Source: Psychrobacter immobilis
GTDB lineage: Bacteria > Pseudomonadota > Gammaproteobacteria > Pseudomonadales > Moraxellaceae
DNA length: 64,000 nt
Assembly (NCBI RefSeq): GCF_904846185.1
Contig: NZ_CAJGZQ010000011.1
Span: 41,773 to 105,772 of the forward strand
Direction: 5' to 3'
In this document: piece after piece, positions 29,540 through 39,169 of the stretch
How positions within the stretch are numbered: position 1 is the stretch's first letter
Layout of the letters: every line of letters begins with the position of its first letter
Made by a program: the position numbers and the translations under genes
Notes under the pieces: generated by a model
Told to the model about the DNA's origin: nothing
The model's database searches: none
What the model saw: only the letters and a program-made list of their open reading frames with translations

Positions 29540-30103
29540 ATGAAGTGGGAGGCATGGTTTTCAATCGATTGGCAGCAAGTGCTGGGTATTTCTCTATCTG
29601 CAATCGGTTTTTATTTAGGGTTAATGTTGTTTACAAGATTGATGGGGTTGCGAAGTTTCTCCAAGCTCTCAAGCCATGATTTTGCGATGACTGTCGGTAT
29701 TGGCAGTATACTCGCTTCAACGGTGCTATCAGACACACCGTCATTAATGCAAGGGCTGTTTGCTGTCGCAGTATTGTTTGTGATTCAAGGGGTTATCTCA
29801 TTTATCAGGCGTAAATTCAAACCGTTAAAATCTCTGATAGACAATCGAGCCATTATATTAATGGCGCATGGCGAGTATTTTAGTGGAAATTTAAAAGAGG
29901 CTAATCTTAGTACCAGTGATGTTCAACAGGTTTTGCGCAAGAATGGGATCAAGTCTAAAACTGAAGTATTTGCTGTCATTATGGAAACCACAGGGGATAT
30001 GAGTGTCATCAAAAACAATGCAGTTATGCCTGACTGGTCATTATTCGATGATATACGCGACAGTGAGTTGCTGATTGGTTCTAGTAAAAATAGCAAATCG
30101 TAG
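29540..30103 (+). CDS. DUF421 (YetF-like) membrane protein
   Basis: The 187-residue product has three hydrophobic segments in its first ~90 residues, then a soluble C-terminal domain of the YetF/DUF421 type (LIDNRAIILMAHGEYFSGNLKEANLSTSDVQQVLRKNGI). The family's RLMGLRSFSKLSSHDFAMTVGIGSILAST motif is clear near residues 32-60. Its role is unknown; Bacillus YetF-type proteins are linked to membrane and spore lipid functions. AAGG lies 9-10 bases before the ATG. Confidence 0.88.
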   Translation: MKWEAWFSIDWQQVLGISLSAIGFYLGLMLFTRLMGLRSFSKLSSHDFAMTVGIGSILASTVLSDTPSLMQGLFAVAVLFVIQGVISFIRRKFKPLKSLIDNRAIILMAHGEYFSGNLKEANLSTSDVQQVLRKNGIKSKTEVFAVIMETTGDMSVIKNNAVMPDWSLFDDIRDSELLIGSSKNSKS

Positions 30104-30569
30104 ATTTTGAGTTTTTGATTATTGTTGTCGATTGATGTTCTCGATTGATGCCAACGAGATAGATCACAACAATCCATTAAGTAACTATCGTGTTGACAGT
30201 GCTGAAAACAGGTGAAATATTGAGGATGTAGGTTAAAGAAGACTGTAAAATTGTGTACTTATAAACTATTTATTATAGAATGGTGACAAATTTATGACGC
30301 ATTATTCACGGCGTTGTCTTGACCTTATGCCTGTGGTCACGCAAGATACAGGGGTCTGATAATAATGGTTGGCTTAGCTTTAGCAGATTTTATCAATGAG
30401 TAGTGTGATACTAATAGCATTTTCGGTATTGTTTCTCCTTACTTAATTAACTACTATCTGTTGACGCAGTAATAACCCTAAGTAGTATTTTGAACGACAG
30501 TTTAAAAAAATGAGCCTTTGGTTCTTAACTGACAATTTTTAATTCATAACATTAATAAACGAGGAACGT
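30104..30569 (+). promoter_or_regulatory. Non-coding region before etfB with a weak promoter candidate
   Basis: No gene was seen in these 466 bases. TTGACA (30193-30198) and AATATT (30216-30221) are 17 bases apart, a perfect -35 with a 4-of-6 -10. It would leave a leader of about 340 bases before etfB, so another nearer promoter may exist. Confidence 0.35.
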
Positions 30570-31319
30570 ATGAAAGCATTAGTAGCGGTCAAGCGTGTCA
30601 TTGATTACAACGTAAAAGTTCGTGTAAAAGCTGACAACTCTGGCGTTGATTTATCAAACACTAAGATGTCAATCAATCCTTTTGATGAGATTGCAGTAGA
30701 AGAAGCGGTTCGTCTAAAAGAAGCGGGTGTGATTGACGAAATCATTGTTGCTTCAATCGGTCCAAAAGAATCACAAGAGCAAATTCGTGCAGCTTTAGCA
30801 TTGGGCGCTGATCGTGGTGTTTTAGTGTTGACTGATGACAAGCCGTATCCATTACAAATTGCTAAGATCCTCAAAAATATCGCCGAGAGTGAAGGCACTG
30901 ATATTATCTTATTGGGTAAGCAAGCTATTGATGATGATAACAACCAGACTGGTCAGATGCTAGCGGCATTGATGGGTATCGGTCAGGGTACGTTTGCATC
31001 AGAAGTGAAAGTAGAAGGCGATAAAGTAAACGTGACTCGTGAAATCGACGGCGGTTTACAGACGCTAGCACTTGAGCTACCAGCGGTTATTACCACTGAT
31101 TTGCGTTTGAATGAGCCTCGTTATGCTAAGTTGCCTAACATCATGAAAGCGAAGAAAAAGCCACTTGATGAAAAAACGCCTGCTGATTTTGGTGTTGATA
31201 TGGCCTCTAAGCAAGAGATCATTAAAGTTGTGCCACCTGCTGAACGCAAAGCTGGCATCAAAGTGGGTTCAGTGGATGAGTTGGTCGATAAGCTAAGAAA
31301 CGAAGCAAAAGTCATTTAA
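30570..31319 (+). CDS. etfB: Electron transfer flavoprotein, beta subunit
   Basis: EtfB (249 residues) pairs with EtfA and passes electrons from acyl-CoA and other dehydrogenases to ETF:ubiquinone oxidoreductase. Family features include [19 protein letters not shown], the AMP-site region [26 protein letters not shown] and the C-terminal recognition loop [31 protein letters not shown] precedes the ATG. Confidence 0.98.
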   Translation: MKALVAVKRVIDYNVKVRVKADNSGVDLSNTKMSINPFDEIAVEEAVRLKEAGVIDEIIVASIGPKESQEQIRAALALGADRGVLVLTDDKPYPLQIAKILKNIAESEGTDIILLGKQAIDDDNNQTGQMLAALMGIGQGTFASEVKVEGDKVNVTREIDGGLQTLALELPAVITTDLRLNEPRYAKLPNIMKAKKKPLDEKTPADFGVDMASKQEIIKVVPPAERKAGIKVGSVDELVDKLRNEAKVI

Positions 31320-31381
31320 TGTTTCAATGATTGGATACTTCGCTACGGCATATCCGGTACAAGGCTATAGATTTAACTGAT

Positions 31382-31399
31382 TTATTTTATATAAAATAA
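31382..31399. repeat. 18-base perfect AT palindrome between etfB and etfA
   Basis: TTATTTTATATAAAATAA is fully self-complementary. It lies in the 151-base gap between two genes that are usually closer. It could be an operator or a weak RNA hairpin. Confidence 0.5.
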
Positions 31400-31470
31400 T
31401 AGTTGCCCAAACAGCTTTGTACACAAACAACCGCATGAATAGATGATACGAACAAAAAAGGATTAAAATC

Positions 31471-32403
31471 ATGGCAATTTTGGTATATGCAGAACATGAC
31501 AATGCCAGTCTAAAAAAGGCAACTTTGAATACCATCGCTGCTGCTAAGCAAATGGGTGATGATATCCATGTGTTGGTTGCAGGTAGTGGTGCTCAAGCTG
31601 TCGCTGACCAAGCAGCTAAAGCAGAAGGCGTGACTAAAGTATTATTAGCAAACAACGCTGCCTATGAGCATCAATTAGCGGGTAACGTCGCGCTATTGGT
31701 TGCTGATATCGCTGGTGATTACAGCCATATCCTTGCACCAGCTACCACCACCGGTAAGAACTTTATGCCACGCGTTGCCGCTTTACTTGACGTAAGCATG
31801 CTATCAGAAATATCTGCCGTCGTAGATGCGCAAACGTTTGAGCGTCCTATCTATGCTGGTAACGCAACAGCAACTGTTAAGACCACAGAAGATAAAGTTG
31901 TCATGACAGTACGTACCACGGCTTTTGACCCAGTAGCAAGCGAAGGTGGATCAGCTACTGTTGAGACAATCGACAACGTGCAAGAAACTGGCAAAGCAAG
32001 CTTCGTTAATGAAGAGATGGCGAAATCTGACCGTCCTGAATTGACTTCAGCAGGCATTGTGGTTTCTGGTGGTCGTGCCTTAGCAAATGGCGAGAACTTC
32101 ACCAAATATATCGAACCATTGGCTGATAAACTTGGCGCTGCTGTTGGCGCATCACGTGCCGCTGTTGACGCAGGGTATGTACCAAACGATATGCAGGTCG
32201 GTCAAACGGGTAAAATCGTTGCACCAGACTTATATATCGCAGCGGGCATTTCAGGCGCGATTCAGCATTTAGCGGGTATGAAAGATTCTAAAGTTATTGT
32301 TGCTATCAACAATGACCCAGAAGCACCTATCGCTAGCGTTGCTGATTACTTCTTAGAAGCTGATTTATTTACAGCATTGCCTGAGCTTACTAGCAAGGTT
32401 TAA
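31471..32403 (+). CDS. etfA: Electron transfer flavoprotein, alpha subunit
   Basis: EtfA (310 residues) holds the FAD. The C-terminal FAD domain is clear (VVSGGRALANGENF, then PDLYIAAGISGAIQHLAGM and INNDPEAPIASVADYFLEADLF). The order etfB-etfA is the usual one. AAAAGGAT lies about 8 bases before the ATG. A terminator follows. Confidence 0.98.
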   Translation: MAILVYAEHDNASLKKATLNTIAAAKQMGDDIHVLVAGSGAQAVADQAAKAEGVTKVLLANNAAYEHQLAGNVALLVADIAGDYSHILAPATTTGKNFMPRVAALLDVSMLSEISAVVDAQTFERPIYAGNATATVKTTEDKVVMTVRTTAFDPVASEGGSATVETIDNVQETGKASFVNEEMAKSDRPELTSAGIVVSGGRALANGENFTKYIEPLADKLGAAVGASRAAVDAGYVPNDMQVGQTGKIVAPDLYIAAGISGAIQHLAGMKDSKVIVAINNDPEAPIASVADYFLEADLFTALPELTSKV

Positions 32404-32429
32404 TCGTTATTTAGTGATTAGTTAAGTAG

Positions 32430-32459
32430 AAAACCCGCTATTATTTATAGCGGGTTTTT
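32430..32459. terminator. Terminator between etfA and the TrmH-type gene
   Basis: AAAACCCGCTA and TAGCGGGTTTT form an 11-base stem with a 7-base loop and end in T5. Confidence 0.9.
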
Positions 32460-32498
32460 CGTATTTGAGAGGTATGTTTTTGATTCAGTCAAACAACA

Positions 32499-33293
32499 TT
32501 AGTTATAGTTTCTTTGACGCAGCGTCTCATATAAGCACAATGAGCCTGCAATGGCGACATTCAGACTTTCTTGACCATTAGGCTGTGGTAGAGCGATAGG
32601 GGTGGCGCACTGCATCAGCTCATCACAAACACCTTGTCCCTCATGCCCCATAATCCAAGCGATAGGTTTTTTTAAGTCATGTTGATAAATGACTGTATCA
32701 GTATGGGAGCTGGTCGCAAATAGCGGTGTTTGCACATGGTCTAAAATATCTTGCGCACTTAGACCTTCATAAATAGTCAGAGCAAACTGAGCGCCCATGC
32801 CTGCTCGTAATGTCTTAGGGGACCACGCTTGTGCTGTCGCGCTGGTACAGAGTATGTTCTTGATGCCAACCGCTGCTGCGGTGCGTAATAGCGTGCCCAC
32901 ATTGCCGCTGTCTTGCACATCATTTAAAATCAAGCAGTCATTATCAATCATCGATAAACTAGGCGTTGGTACTTTAATGATGGCCATGATATCGATACCG
33001 GTACCTAAGCTACGCATGCTCTCATACAGCGAATTTGATAACGTTAAAATAGGCGTATAAGTAGGCAAGCGCGTCAAAATTTGCTGAACCTCAGGATGGT
33101 TGTGCGCAGACTCTGCGAGTAGGATTTGAGCAAACGGGTAGTCGCTACGCAGCGCCGCATCGATGAGATGGACGCCCTCAATCACCGTTTGACCTTGCTT
33201 CTTCCGCTGCCGCGCTTGCGTTAACAAGGATTTGACAAGTTTAACGGTCGTATTTTTATCTGAGGTAATAAGCTCGGTGGGATTTGCTACCAT
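32499..33293 (-). CDS. TrmH/SpoU-family RNA 2'-O-methyltransferase
   Basis: A 264-residue SPOUT methyltransferase with an N-terminal RNA-binding domain (VIEGVHLIDAALRS) and the C-terminal trefoil-knot motifs: LNDVQDSGNVGTLLRTAAAVGI (motif 1), WIMGHEGQGV (motif 2) and LPQPNGQESLNVAIAGSLCLYE (motif 3). The target (rRNA or tRNA nucleoside) cannot be told from sequence. ATG 33293 is preferred to a TTG at 33332 that would add 13 hydrophobic residues. Confidence 0.9.
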   Translation of the reverse strand: MVANPTELITSDKNTTVKLVKSLLTQARQRKKQGQTVIEGVHLIDAALRSDYPFAQILLAESAHNHPEVQQILTRLPTYTPILTLSNSLYESMRSLGTGIDIMAIIKVPTPSLSMIDNDCLILNDVQDSGNVGTLLRTAAAVGIKNILCTSATAQAWSPKTLRAGMGAQFALTIYEGLSAQDILDHVQTPLFATSSHTDTVIYQHDLKKPIAWIMGHEGQGVCDELMQCATPIALPQPNGQESLNVAIAGSLCLYETLRQRNYN

Positions 33294-33397
33294 AGTAGAT
33301 CGCTTAGAAAAAAATATAGAAAAATTAAACAATCAGTATAAAGTATTACAAATGCTCTGGCTTTATACTGATTATTATCAAAGTAACGTTAAAGGGC

Positions 33398-34381
33398 TTA
33401 TTTATCAGCGTAAGTTACATGCAGATTTTTAACATAATCGACTTCATTTTTGCTGCCTAGTACCACTGGGACGCGTTGGTGAATATCGGTTGGCTCTATG
33501 TCTAAAATGCGATTGACTGCATCAGTAGCAGCGCCACCCGCACGCTCAATCAATAAGCTCATTGGATTGGCTTCATACATCAAGCGTAATTTGCCCGCTT
33601 TATTGGCATATTTGGTATCGAACGGATAAGTGAAGAGACCACCACGACATAAAATACGATGCACATCACCGACCATGGCCGCCACCCAGCGTGTATTGAA
33701 ATCGCGACCACGGACACCCGTTTCGCCAGCAATTAACTCATCGATATACTGCTGCATGGGTACGCGCCAGTAGCGGTAGTTTGAAGCATTGATAGCGTAT
33801 TCGCTGGTATCGGCATCGATGGTGACATTTTCTTCTATCAGCACATAGTCATTGGTGTCTGGGTCTAAGCTGAACATCACAACATGATCGGAAATGGTCA
33901 GTGCCAGGACTGTAGAGGTACCATATAATAAATAGCCTGCTGCTAACTGCTGATTGCCAGCTTGCAAAAAGTCGCTATTTTCACTGACTTGACCTTGGCG
34001 TTGATACGGTAAAATGGAGAAAATAGTGCCAACAGCCATGTTAATATCGATGTTTGATGAGCCATCAAGCGGATCGAACAATACCAACAAACTGCCATCT
34101 GCATTGGCAGGGGTAGCATCATCAAGCTCTTCTGAGGCAACGCCTGCACAATGAGTATTTTTTGCTAAAGCGTCTAATAATAAGTCATTGGCCAGTACGT
34201 CCAGTTTCTTTTGGTCTTCACCTTGGACGTTTTGGTTGCCAGCTTCTCCTAGAATGTCTGCTAGCGCTCCTTTTCTCAATAATTGTGAGATGGTTTTACC
34301 CACGTCAGTGACAGTCGTAATAACGTCACTCAGTGCAGGATTGGGTGAATAATCATTGAGATAGTCTGTAAGGGTTGTCAT
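33398..34381 (-). CDS. fbp: Fructose-1,6-bisphosphatase, class I
   Basis: The key gluconeogenic phosphatase (327 residues). The metal and substrate site [22 protein letters not shown] (about residues 104-125) and the [29 protein letters not shown] end are diagnostic. TAGGAAG precedes the ATG. It diverges from pyrB across a 414-base gap. Confidence 0.98.
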   Translation of the reverse strand: MTTLTDYLNDYSPNPALSDVITTVTDVGKTISQLLRKGALADILGEAGNQNVQGEDQKKLDVLANDLLLDALAKNTHCAGVASEELDDATPANADGSLLVLFDPLDGSSNIDINMAVGTIFSILPYQRQGQVSENSDFLQAGNQQLAAGYLLYGTSTVLALTISDHVVMFSLDPDTNDYVLIEENVTIDADTSEYAINASNYRYWRVPMQQYIDELIAGETGVRGRDFNTRWVAAMVGDVHRILCRGGLFTYPFDTKYANKAGKLRLMYEANPMSLLIERAGGAATDAVNRILDIEPTDIHQRVPVVLGSKNEVDYVKNLHVTYADK

Positions 34382-34702
34382 AAGGCTTCCTAATAAATGC
34401 TGTTAAAATAAAGGCTATTGAAACTAAGGATTAAATAAGGGGTTGGAAAATCGGTTGGGTCGCACGTTACAGACCTAAATCTGGTAAATTTTTAAATACC
34501 TCGCACGGCATCTTTGTCCTGACCACAAAATCAGCTACACTATCATTATTATTATTTATTGTTTGGCTAAGCGGATTTTTGATGATGGTTTTGACAGGTC
34601 TATGGCTACTGCCCAAGAGGATGACGATGGCTGTTTTTTTTACGGCGCTATGTCTCTCACTGCCACTGGGGTAAATTGTAGCAAATAAGTGCCAAAATGT
34701 CC
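34382..34702. other. fbp-pyrB divergent gap, upstream part
   Basis: No certain gene. A 30-residue hydrophobic frame at 34582-34674 (+), containing a T8 run (34634-34641), precedes the pyrB promoter. It has no good ribosome site and no downstream terminator hairpin of standard form, so it is not called. Confidence 0.3.
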
Positions 34703-34731
34703 TTGTCTCTGTGCTTATCGTCGACTATAAA
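34703..34731 (+). promoter_or_regulatory. sigma70 promoter of pyrB
   Basis: TTGTCT (34703-34708), a 17-base spacer and TATAAA (34726-34731) lie 65 bases before the pyrB ATG. Both boxes fit sigma70 well and the spacing is optimal. Confidence 0.65.
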
Positions 34732-34795
34732 TCGCCAAAAAACGCATAAATAATGATTATTAAATTATATAAACCAACAATAAAGACCTGCCATT

Positions 34796-35869
34796 ATGCC
34801 AAATTCTACCGATAGCCGCTCAACTCAGACAGTCTCGCCAACGGATTATGCCAAATTCGACCCTGATACCATTCATGAGAAACTGGATGCGTCGTTAAGT
34901 CGTCCGCAGCTTAATAGCGATGGCAGTATTCGCCATTTTTTGGGGGTGGAAGGTCTTAATAAAGCGCAGCTGCAAGCGATTATTGCCAAAGCAGAGACGT
35001 TTTTTGATGATAATGGACAGCTCATTAACCGTCCTGAGCTCGAAGGCTATACGGTGATGAATTTGTTTTTTGAACCGTCAACGCGTACCCGTACGACTTT
35101 TGAAGTAGCTGAAAAGCGTCTAGGTGCCAATGTGCTCAATATCGATATCGAGCGCTCTAGTACCAAAAAAGGTGAAAGCTTGCGCGATACGCTGTGGAAC
35201 CTACAAGCCATGACGGCAGATATTTTTGTGGTACGACATTCAGCATCAGGTGCTGCCCATTTTATGGCAACAGAGGTCACACCCGATATTGCCATTATTA
35301 ATGGCGGTGATGGCTGGCATGCGCATCCAACGCAAGGGATGCTCGACATGCTCACTATTCATCGTGAAGCGCCGCGCCCATTTGAGGAATTGTCAGTGGC
35401 TATCGTGGGCGATATCAAGCATTCGCGAGTGGCGCGCTCAGATATCAGTGCACTACAGACTTTAGGTGTAAAAGACATTCGCGTCTGTGCGCCGCGTACC
35501 TTATTACCGAAAGGCATTGAGCGCTTTGGGGTACAAGTCTATGAAGATATGAATGAATGTGTCACGGACTGTGATGTCATTATGGGATTAAGAATACAAA
35601 ACGAGCGTATCGGCTCGCCGCTGCTGGCATCATCGAGTGAATATTATAAACACTATGGTATTACACCAGAGCGCATGGCGTTGGCTAAGCCCGATGCGTT
35701 GGTCATGCATCCAGGGCCGATGAACCGCGGTGTTGAGATTGCATCAAGCGTTGCCGATGGCGACCAGTCAGTGATTTTAAAACAGGTGAATAACGGCATT
35801 GCTATTCGTATGGCAGTACTGTCGCTAGCTATGGAAGGTCAGCGCGCTCACCAAGCCGCGAATAAATAA
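34796..35869 (+). CDS. pyrB: Aspartate carbamoyltransferase catalytic subunit
   Basis: PyrB makes carbamoyl-aspartate in pyrimidine synthesis. The carbamoyl phosphate site [12 protein letters not shown] (near residues 91-102) and the [12 protein letters not shown] motif are present. The 357 residues include a ~50-residue N-terminal region before [13 protein letters not shown], longer than E. coli PyrB (311) and similar to pseudomonad enzymes that complex with PyrC'. No pyrI follows; the pyrC' homologue starts 60 bases later. Confidence 0.97.
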   Translation: MPNSTDSRSTQTVSPTDYAKFDPDTIHEKLDASLSRPQLNSDGSIRHFLGVEGLNKAQLQAIIAKAETFFDDNGQLINRPELEGYTVMNLFFEPSTRTRTTFEVAEKRLGANVLNIDIERSSTKKGESLRDTLWNLQAMTADIFVVRHSASGAAHFMATEVTPDIAIINGGDGWHAHPTQGMLDMLTIHREAPRPFEELSVAIVGDIKHSRVARSDISALQTLGVKDIRVCAPRTLLPKGIERFGVQVYEDMNECVTDCDVIMGLRIQNERIGSPLLASSSEYYKHYGITPERMALAKPDALVMHPGPMNRGVEIASSVADGDQSVILKQVNNGIAIRMAVLSLAMEGQRAHQAANK

Positions 35870-35929
35870 TCCTCTGCCTCGCTGTTTTATATTTATTTAT
35901 CCCATTTTATTGATACGGTAATAACGCTC

Positions 35930-37141
35930 ATGACAACTATGTTAAATATAGATGCACCGATAATTAACCATCTTCCTCAATCATTTAAAGACTCACTATC
36001 AAGTGCTGCGACAGATAAGTTGGCGTCACTCGAAGCTGGGCGTGAAATGTGGGTACTGCCGCCTTTGGTTGATTTGTGCGCCCGCCTACGTGAGCCGGGT
36101 CAACAACAACATGGCACTTTGGAGTCAGAAGGGCGCGCTGCTCGCGCCAATGGTTTTTTGCATGTGGTCATTCCGCCTGATACCAATCCTATCTTAGAGA
36201 ACGGTTCATTATTAAAGGGCTTACGTGAGCGCGCGCTTGGTGATGGCGGTATATATTTGCATATTTTAGGTGCGTTGACTGCTGGTTTAGAAGGCGAGCG
36301 CCCATCAAATATCGCTGGGCTTAAAAAAGGCGGTTGTATAGCCGTTTCTAATGCGCGCCGCCCTTTTCGCAATGATCTAGTATTACTGCGTACACTGGAA
36401 TACGCCGCGACTTTTAATATGAAAGTATTCTTTTATCCTGATGAACCAAGTCTATCTGGTGATGGCGTGGCGCATGAAGGTTATATCGCGTCATATCACG
36501 GCTTGCAAGGAATTCCTTGGATTGCTGAAACGGTTGCCTTGTCAACGCAGTTGCTGATGGTTGAAGAAACGGGCATCGCCGCTCACTTTAGTCAATTATC
36601 ATGTAAATCTTCAATCGAATTGATGCGCTGGGCAAAAGATAAAGGTCTGCCCGTGACTTGTGATGTGGCGATGCATCAGTTGTATTTGACCGATGATAAT
36701 TTAGAGGGTTTTAACGCCCAAGCCTATGTATTACCACCCCTGCGTAGTAATACCGATCAGCAAGCCATTCGCCGTGGTCTAAAAGATGGCACCATTGATG
36801 CGATATGTAGCCATCATGAACCCTTGAACAGTACCGCTAAAAAAGCCCCATTTGCTGAGAGCACACCAGGCATCTCAAATTTTGATACCTTTATGGCGCT
36901 GGCTTGTCAGCTAGTCAATGATGAGGTGTTAACCTTAGAGCAACTTGTCGATAAAATCTGTCTCAATCCGGCGAAAATCTCTGGTATTAGTGAGCAATAT
37001 GAAAAAATCGGCGGCGCAGTACTGGTGGATCCTAATTTGGAGTGGCAAGTGACCGCCCAATCCATGCTGTCCAATGGTAAAAACACGCCATTCTTTAATC
37101 AGCAGTTGCAAGGCCGCGTTGTGGAGACTTTCTTTGGCTAA
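35930..37141 (+). CDS. pyrC': Inactive dihydroorotase-like protein PyrC'
   Basis: A 403-residue homologue of dihydroorotase that appears catalytically dead. The normal zinc motif D-x-H-x-H-x-R-E-P-G is here DLCARLREPG (residues 48-57), with Cys50 and Arg52 in place of the two histidines. The TDHAPH motif is CSHHEP, losing the catalytic Asp. In Pseudomonas the equivalent PyrC' is needed to assemble the PyrB dodecamer and does not catalyse. The pairing directly after pyrB supports the same structural role. A functional pyrC must lie elsewhere. Confidence 0.9.
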   Translation: MTTMLNIDAPIINHLPQSFKDSLSSAATDKLASLEAGREMWVLPPLVDLCARLREPGQQQHGTLESEGRAARANGFLHVVIPPDTNPILENGSLLKGLRERALGDGGIYLHILGALTAGLEGERPSNIAGLKKGGCIAVSNARRPFRNDLVLLRTLEYAATFNMKVFFYPDEPSLSGDGVAHEGYIASYHGLQGIPWIAETVALSTQLLMVEETGIAAHFSQLSCKSSIELMRWAKDKGLPVTCDVAMHQLYLTDDNLEGFNAQAYVLPPLRSNTDQQAIRRGLKDGTIDAICSHHEPLNSTAKKAPFAESTPGISNFDTFMALACQLVNDEVLTLEQLVDKICLNPAKISGISEQYEKIGGAVLVDPNLEWQVTAQSMLSNGKNTPFFNQQLQGRVVETFFG

Positions 37142-37682
37142 TTTGCCTAGGCAGGATGATAGTCTGCAACCATCCTCGAAGGATAACGATCATCACTTGC
37201 ACAACCAAACCATCAAGTCGCACGGTACTGCCAGTGAATCTATCAAAGCGGTAGCAATTTATGAGGTGGTTAAAGGGGTCGGTGCACTATTAGGGGCAGG
37301 GGCTTTATGGTCATGGCATACTGACCTTGAGCATTGGCTGACGACAGCGACTGCTTCTTGGCAACAGACTTTTGGACAGCTACTGGCACCGCAAGTTGAC
37401 AGTGCAGTACGGATTGCCCAGCAGGCAAGTAAAAACTGGTCATTATTCTTGTTATTAATCTTTGCTTACGCCAGTCTACGTTTTCTTGAGGCTTATGGCT
37501 TATGGCAAGATAAAACATGGGCGTATTGGTTTGGTGTGCTGGGTTATGGGGTGTTTATTCCTATTGAGCTTTACTATCTAATCGTTAGCCCATTTGATTG
37601 GTTTAAGCTTGGGATATTAGTCTCGAATCTTCTTATCGTAGTCGTGGTTTATCGTAATATGAAGCGAAAGGGTCTGATATAA
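37134..37682 (+). CDS. DUF2127 family membrane protein
   Basis: The 182-residue product has an N-terminal polar ~40 residues then hydrophobic segments near residues 50-65, 105-125, 128-145 and 150-170 (IAVYEVVKG-type start, here IKAVAIYEVVKGVGALLGAG, and RFLEAYGLWQDKTWAYWFGV) typical of DUF2127. The chosen start is TTG 37134, which overlaps the pyrC' stop by 8 bases and has GGAG (37123-37126) 7 bases upstream. The function is unknown. Confidence 0.75.
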   Translation: MANLPRQDDSLQPSSKDNDHHLHNQTIKSHGTASESIKAVAIYEVVKGVGALLGAGALWSWHTDLEHWLTTATASWQQTFGQLLAPQVDSAVRIAQQASKNWSLFLLLIFAYASLRFLEAYGLWQDKTWAYWFGVLGYGVFIPIELYYLIVSPFDWFKLGILVSNLLIVVVVYRNMKRKGLI

Positions 37683-37733
37683 AAAGAGCCTATTATAGTG
37701 CCTATCAAAAAAAACTGAATGTGTGTGAAAAAT

Positions 37734-37769
37734 CCAGCGTAAGATACTCTCTTATGCTGGCTTTCTTTT
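37734..37769 (+). terminator. Terminator after the DUF2127 gene
   Basis: CCAGCGTAAGA (37734-37744) pairs with TCTTATGCTGG (37750-37760) with one wobble pair, followed by a broken T run (CTTTCTTTT). Confidence 0.7.
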
Positions 37770-37801
37770 GCTAAAACGATTGGCTTAAAACTGGTTATAA
37801 A

Positions 37802-39109
37802 TTATGGCTTTGCTGTACTTTCATCAGTACGAATGCTTTTGGCGACTTTGCCAATACTCAAACCTTGCACCAAGATAGAGAATATCACCACTGCATAAGT
37901 GAGCGCCAACAAGATATCGCGTTCGGCTCCCAGCGGCAGCTGCAACACTAAGGCAACCGAAATACCCCCACGTAATCCGCCCCATGTCAGCACTTTCCAT
38001 GCACCAGTCGGTAAATCGAGCTGACGATGAAAGGTTTTGGTCGTCATACCTACAACGATAAAACGCGCAAGTAGGGCAATGACAATTGTCAAACCAGCGG
38101 CGATAAATAAATTACCCGAATAAGCAATCATCACTACTTCTAAACCGATGAGTACGAATAAAATAGCATTGAGAATTTCATCGATTAATTCCCAAAATAA
38201 ATCAATATAATGCCGCGTTTTATCGCTCATCGCCAATGCTCGTCCGCGATTACCAACCATTAATCCCATCATCACCATGGCGAGTGGTCCTGATAAATGC
38301 CAATGGCTGGCGAGTGCATAACCACCTATCACACCAGCAAGCGTTAACAACACTTCTTCTTGATAGCTATCGATACTTTTCAGCATGTAATACAAAATCG
38401 ACCCAAGTACCAACCCAAAAATAATGCCGCCACCGGCTTCAACCGCTAGAGTATGCGCCACATAATTGGCGGTTGGGATATCACCACTGGATAAAATACC
38501 TAGCAGCAATACAAAGATGACGACGCCGATACCATCATTAAATAACGACTCGCCTGCGATGACCGTTTCTATACTTTTTGGCGCGCCAGCCGATGCCAAA
38601 ATACCCATTACGGCAATGGGATCGGTCGGTGATATTAGAGCACCGAATAGCAAACACCAAAGAAACGGCAAACCGAAACCAAGCAGCGGCAGCATAAAAT
38701 AAAGCGCCGTGGCGATAAGCATCGCAGAGACGATGGTACCGACGCAAGCAAGGATACCAATAGGCAGTTTATAACGTTTTAAATCGCTGATATTGACGTG
38801 CAGCGCTCCTGCGAACAGTAGCATAGAGAGCATGCCGTCTAATAAAACTTCGGTAAAATCAAGCTGCTCTAATAAGCTTACTTCATAATCAATCAGCTGA
38901 TCAAACCCCAAAAATCCCAAAAATATGGCGCCAATAGATAATAAAATGGAGATAACCATCACGCCAATCGTGGTCGGTAGACCAATAAAACGATGGTTAA
39001 CATAAGTTAATAGGGCGGTGATTGATAAGAATATCGCGCTGATTTCAAGTATGGTTAGGCTGCTGGTAGGGGCCATGAAAAAATTCTCAAGTGAGTTTAA
39101 AATTGTCAT
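37802..39109 (-). CDS. CPA1-family Na+/H+ antiporter (NhaP type)
   Basis: A ~435-residue inner-membrane protein with 11-13 hydrophobic segments. CPA1 motifs are seen: SPTDPIAVMGIL and GESLFNDGIGVV, whose acidic residues bind cations in the family. It probably exports Na+ in exchange for protons and so takes part in salt and pH balance. ATG 39109 is used; GTG 39130 and ATG 39076 are alternatives and none has a clear ribosome site. It is followed upstream by the DUF2254 gene on the same strand, 39 bases away from its stop. Confidence 0.9.
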   Translation of the reverse strand: MTILNSLENFFMAPTSSLTILEISAIFLSITALLTYVNHRFIGLPTTIGVMVISILLSIGAIFLGFLGFDQLIDYEVSLLEQLDFTEVLLDGMLSMLLFAGALHVNISDLKRYKLPIGILACVGTIVSAMLIATALYFMLPLLGFGLPFLWCLLFGALISPTDPIAVMGILASAGAPKSIETVIAGESLFNDGIGVVIFVLLLGILSSGDIPTANYVAHTLAVEAGGGIIFGLVLGSILYYMLKSIDSYQEEVLLTLAGVIGGYALASHWHLSGPLAMVMMGLMVGNRGRALAMSDKTRHYIDLFWELIDEILNAILFVLIGLEVVMIAYSGNLFIAAGLTIVIALLARFIVVGMTTKTFHRQLDLPTGAWKVLTWGGLRGGISVALVLQLPLGAERDILLALTYAVVIFSILVQGLSIGKVAKSIRTDESTAKP

Positions 39110-39169
39110 AAGCTTAGCGCTTACAAACACTAAATAGGTTTGATTTTAGTTTAGTTATCGTTTGTCTTT

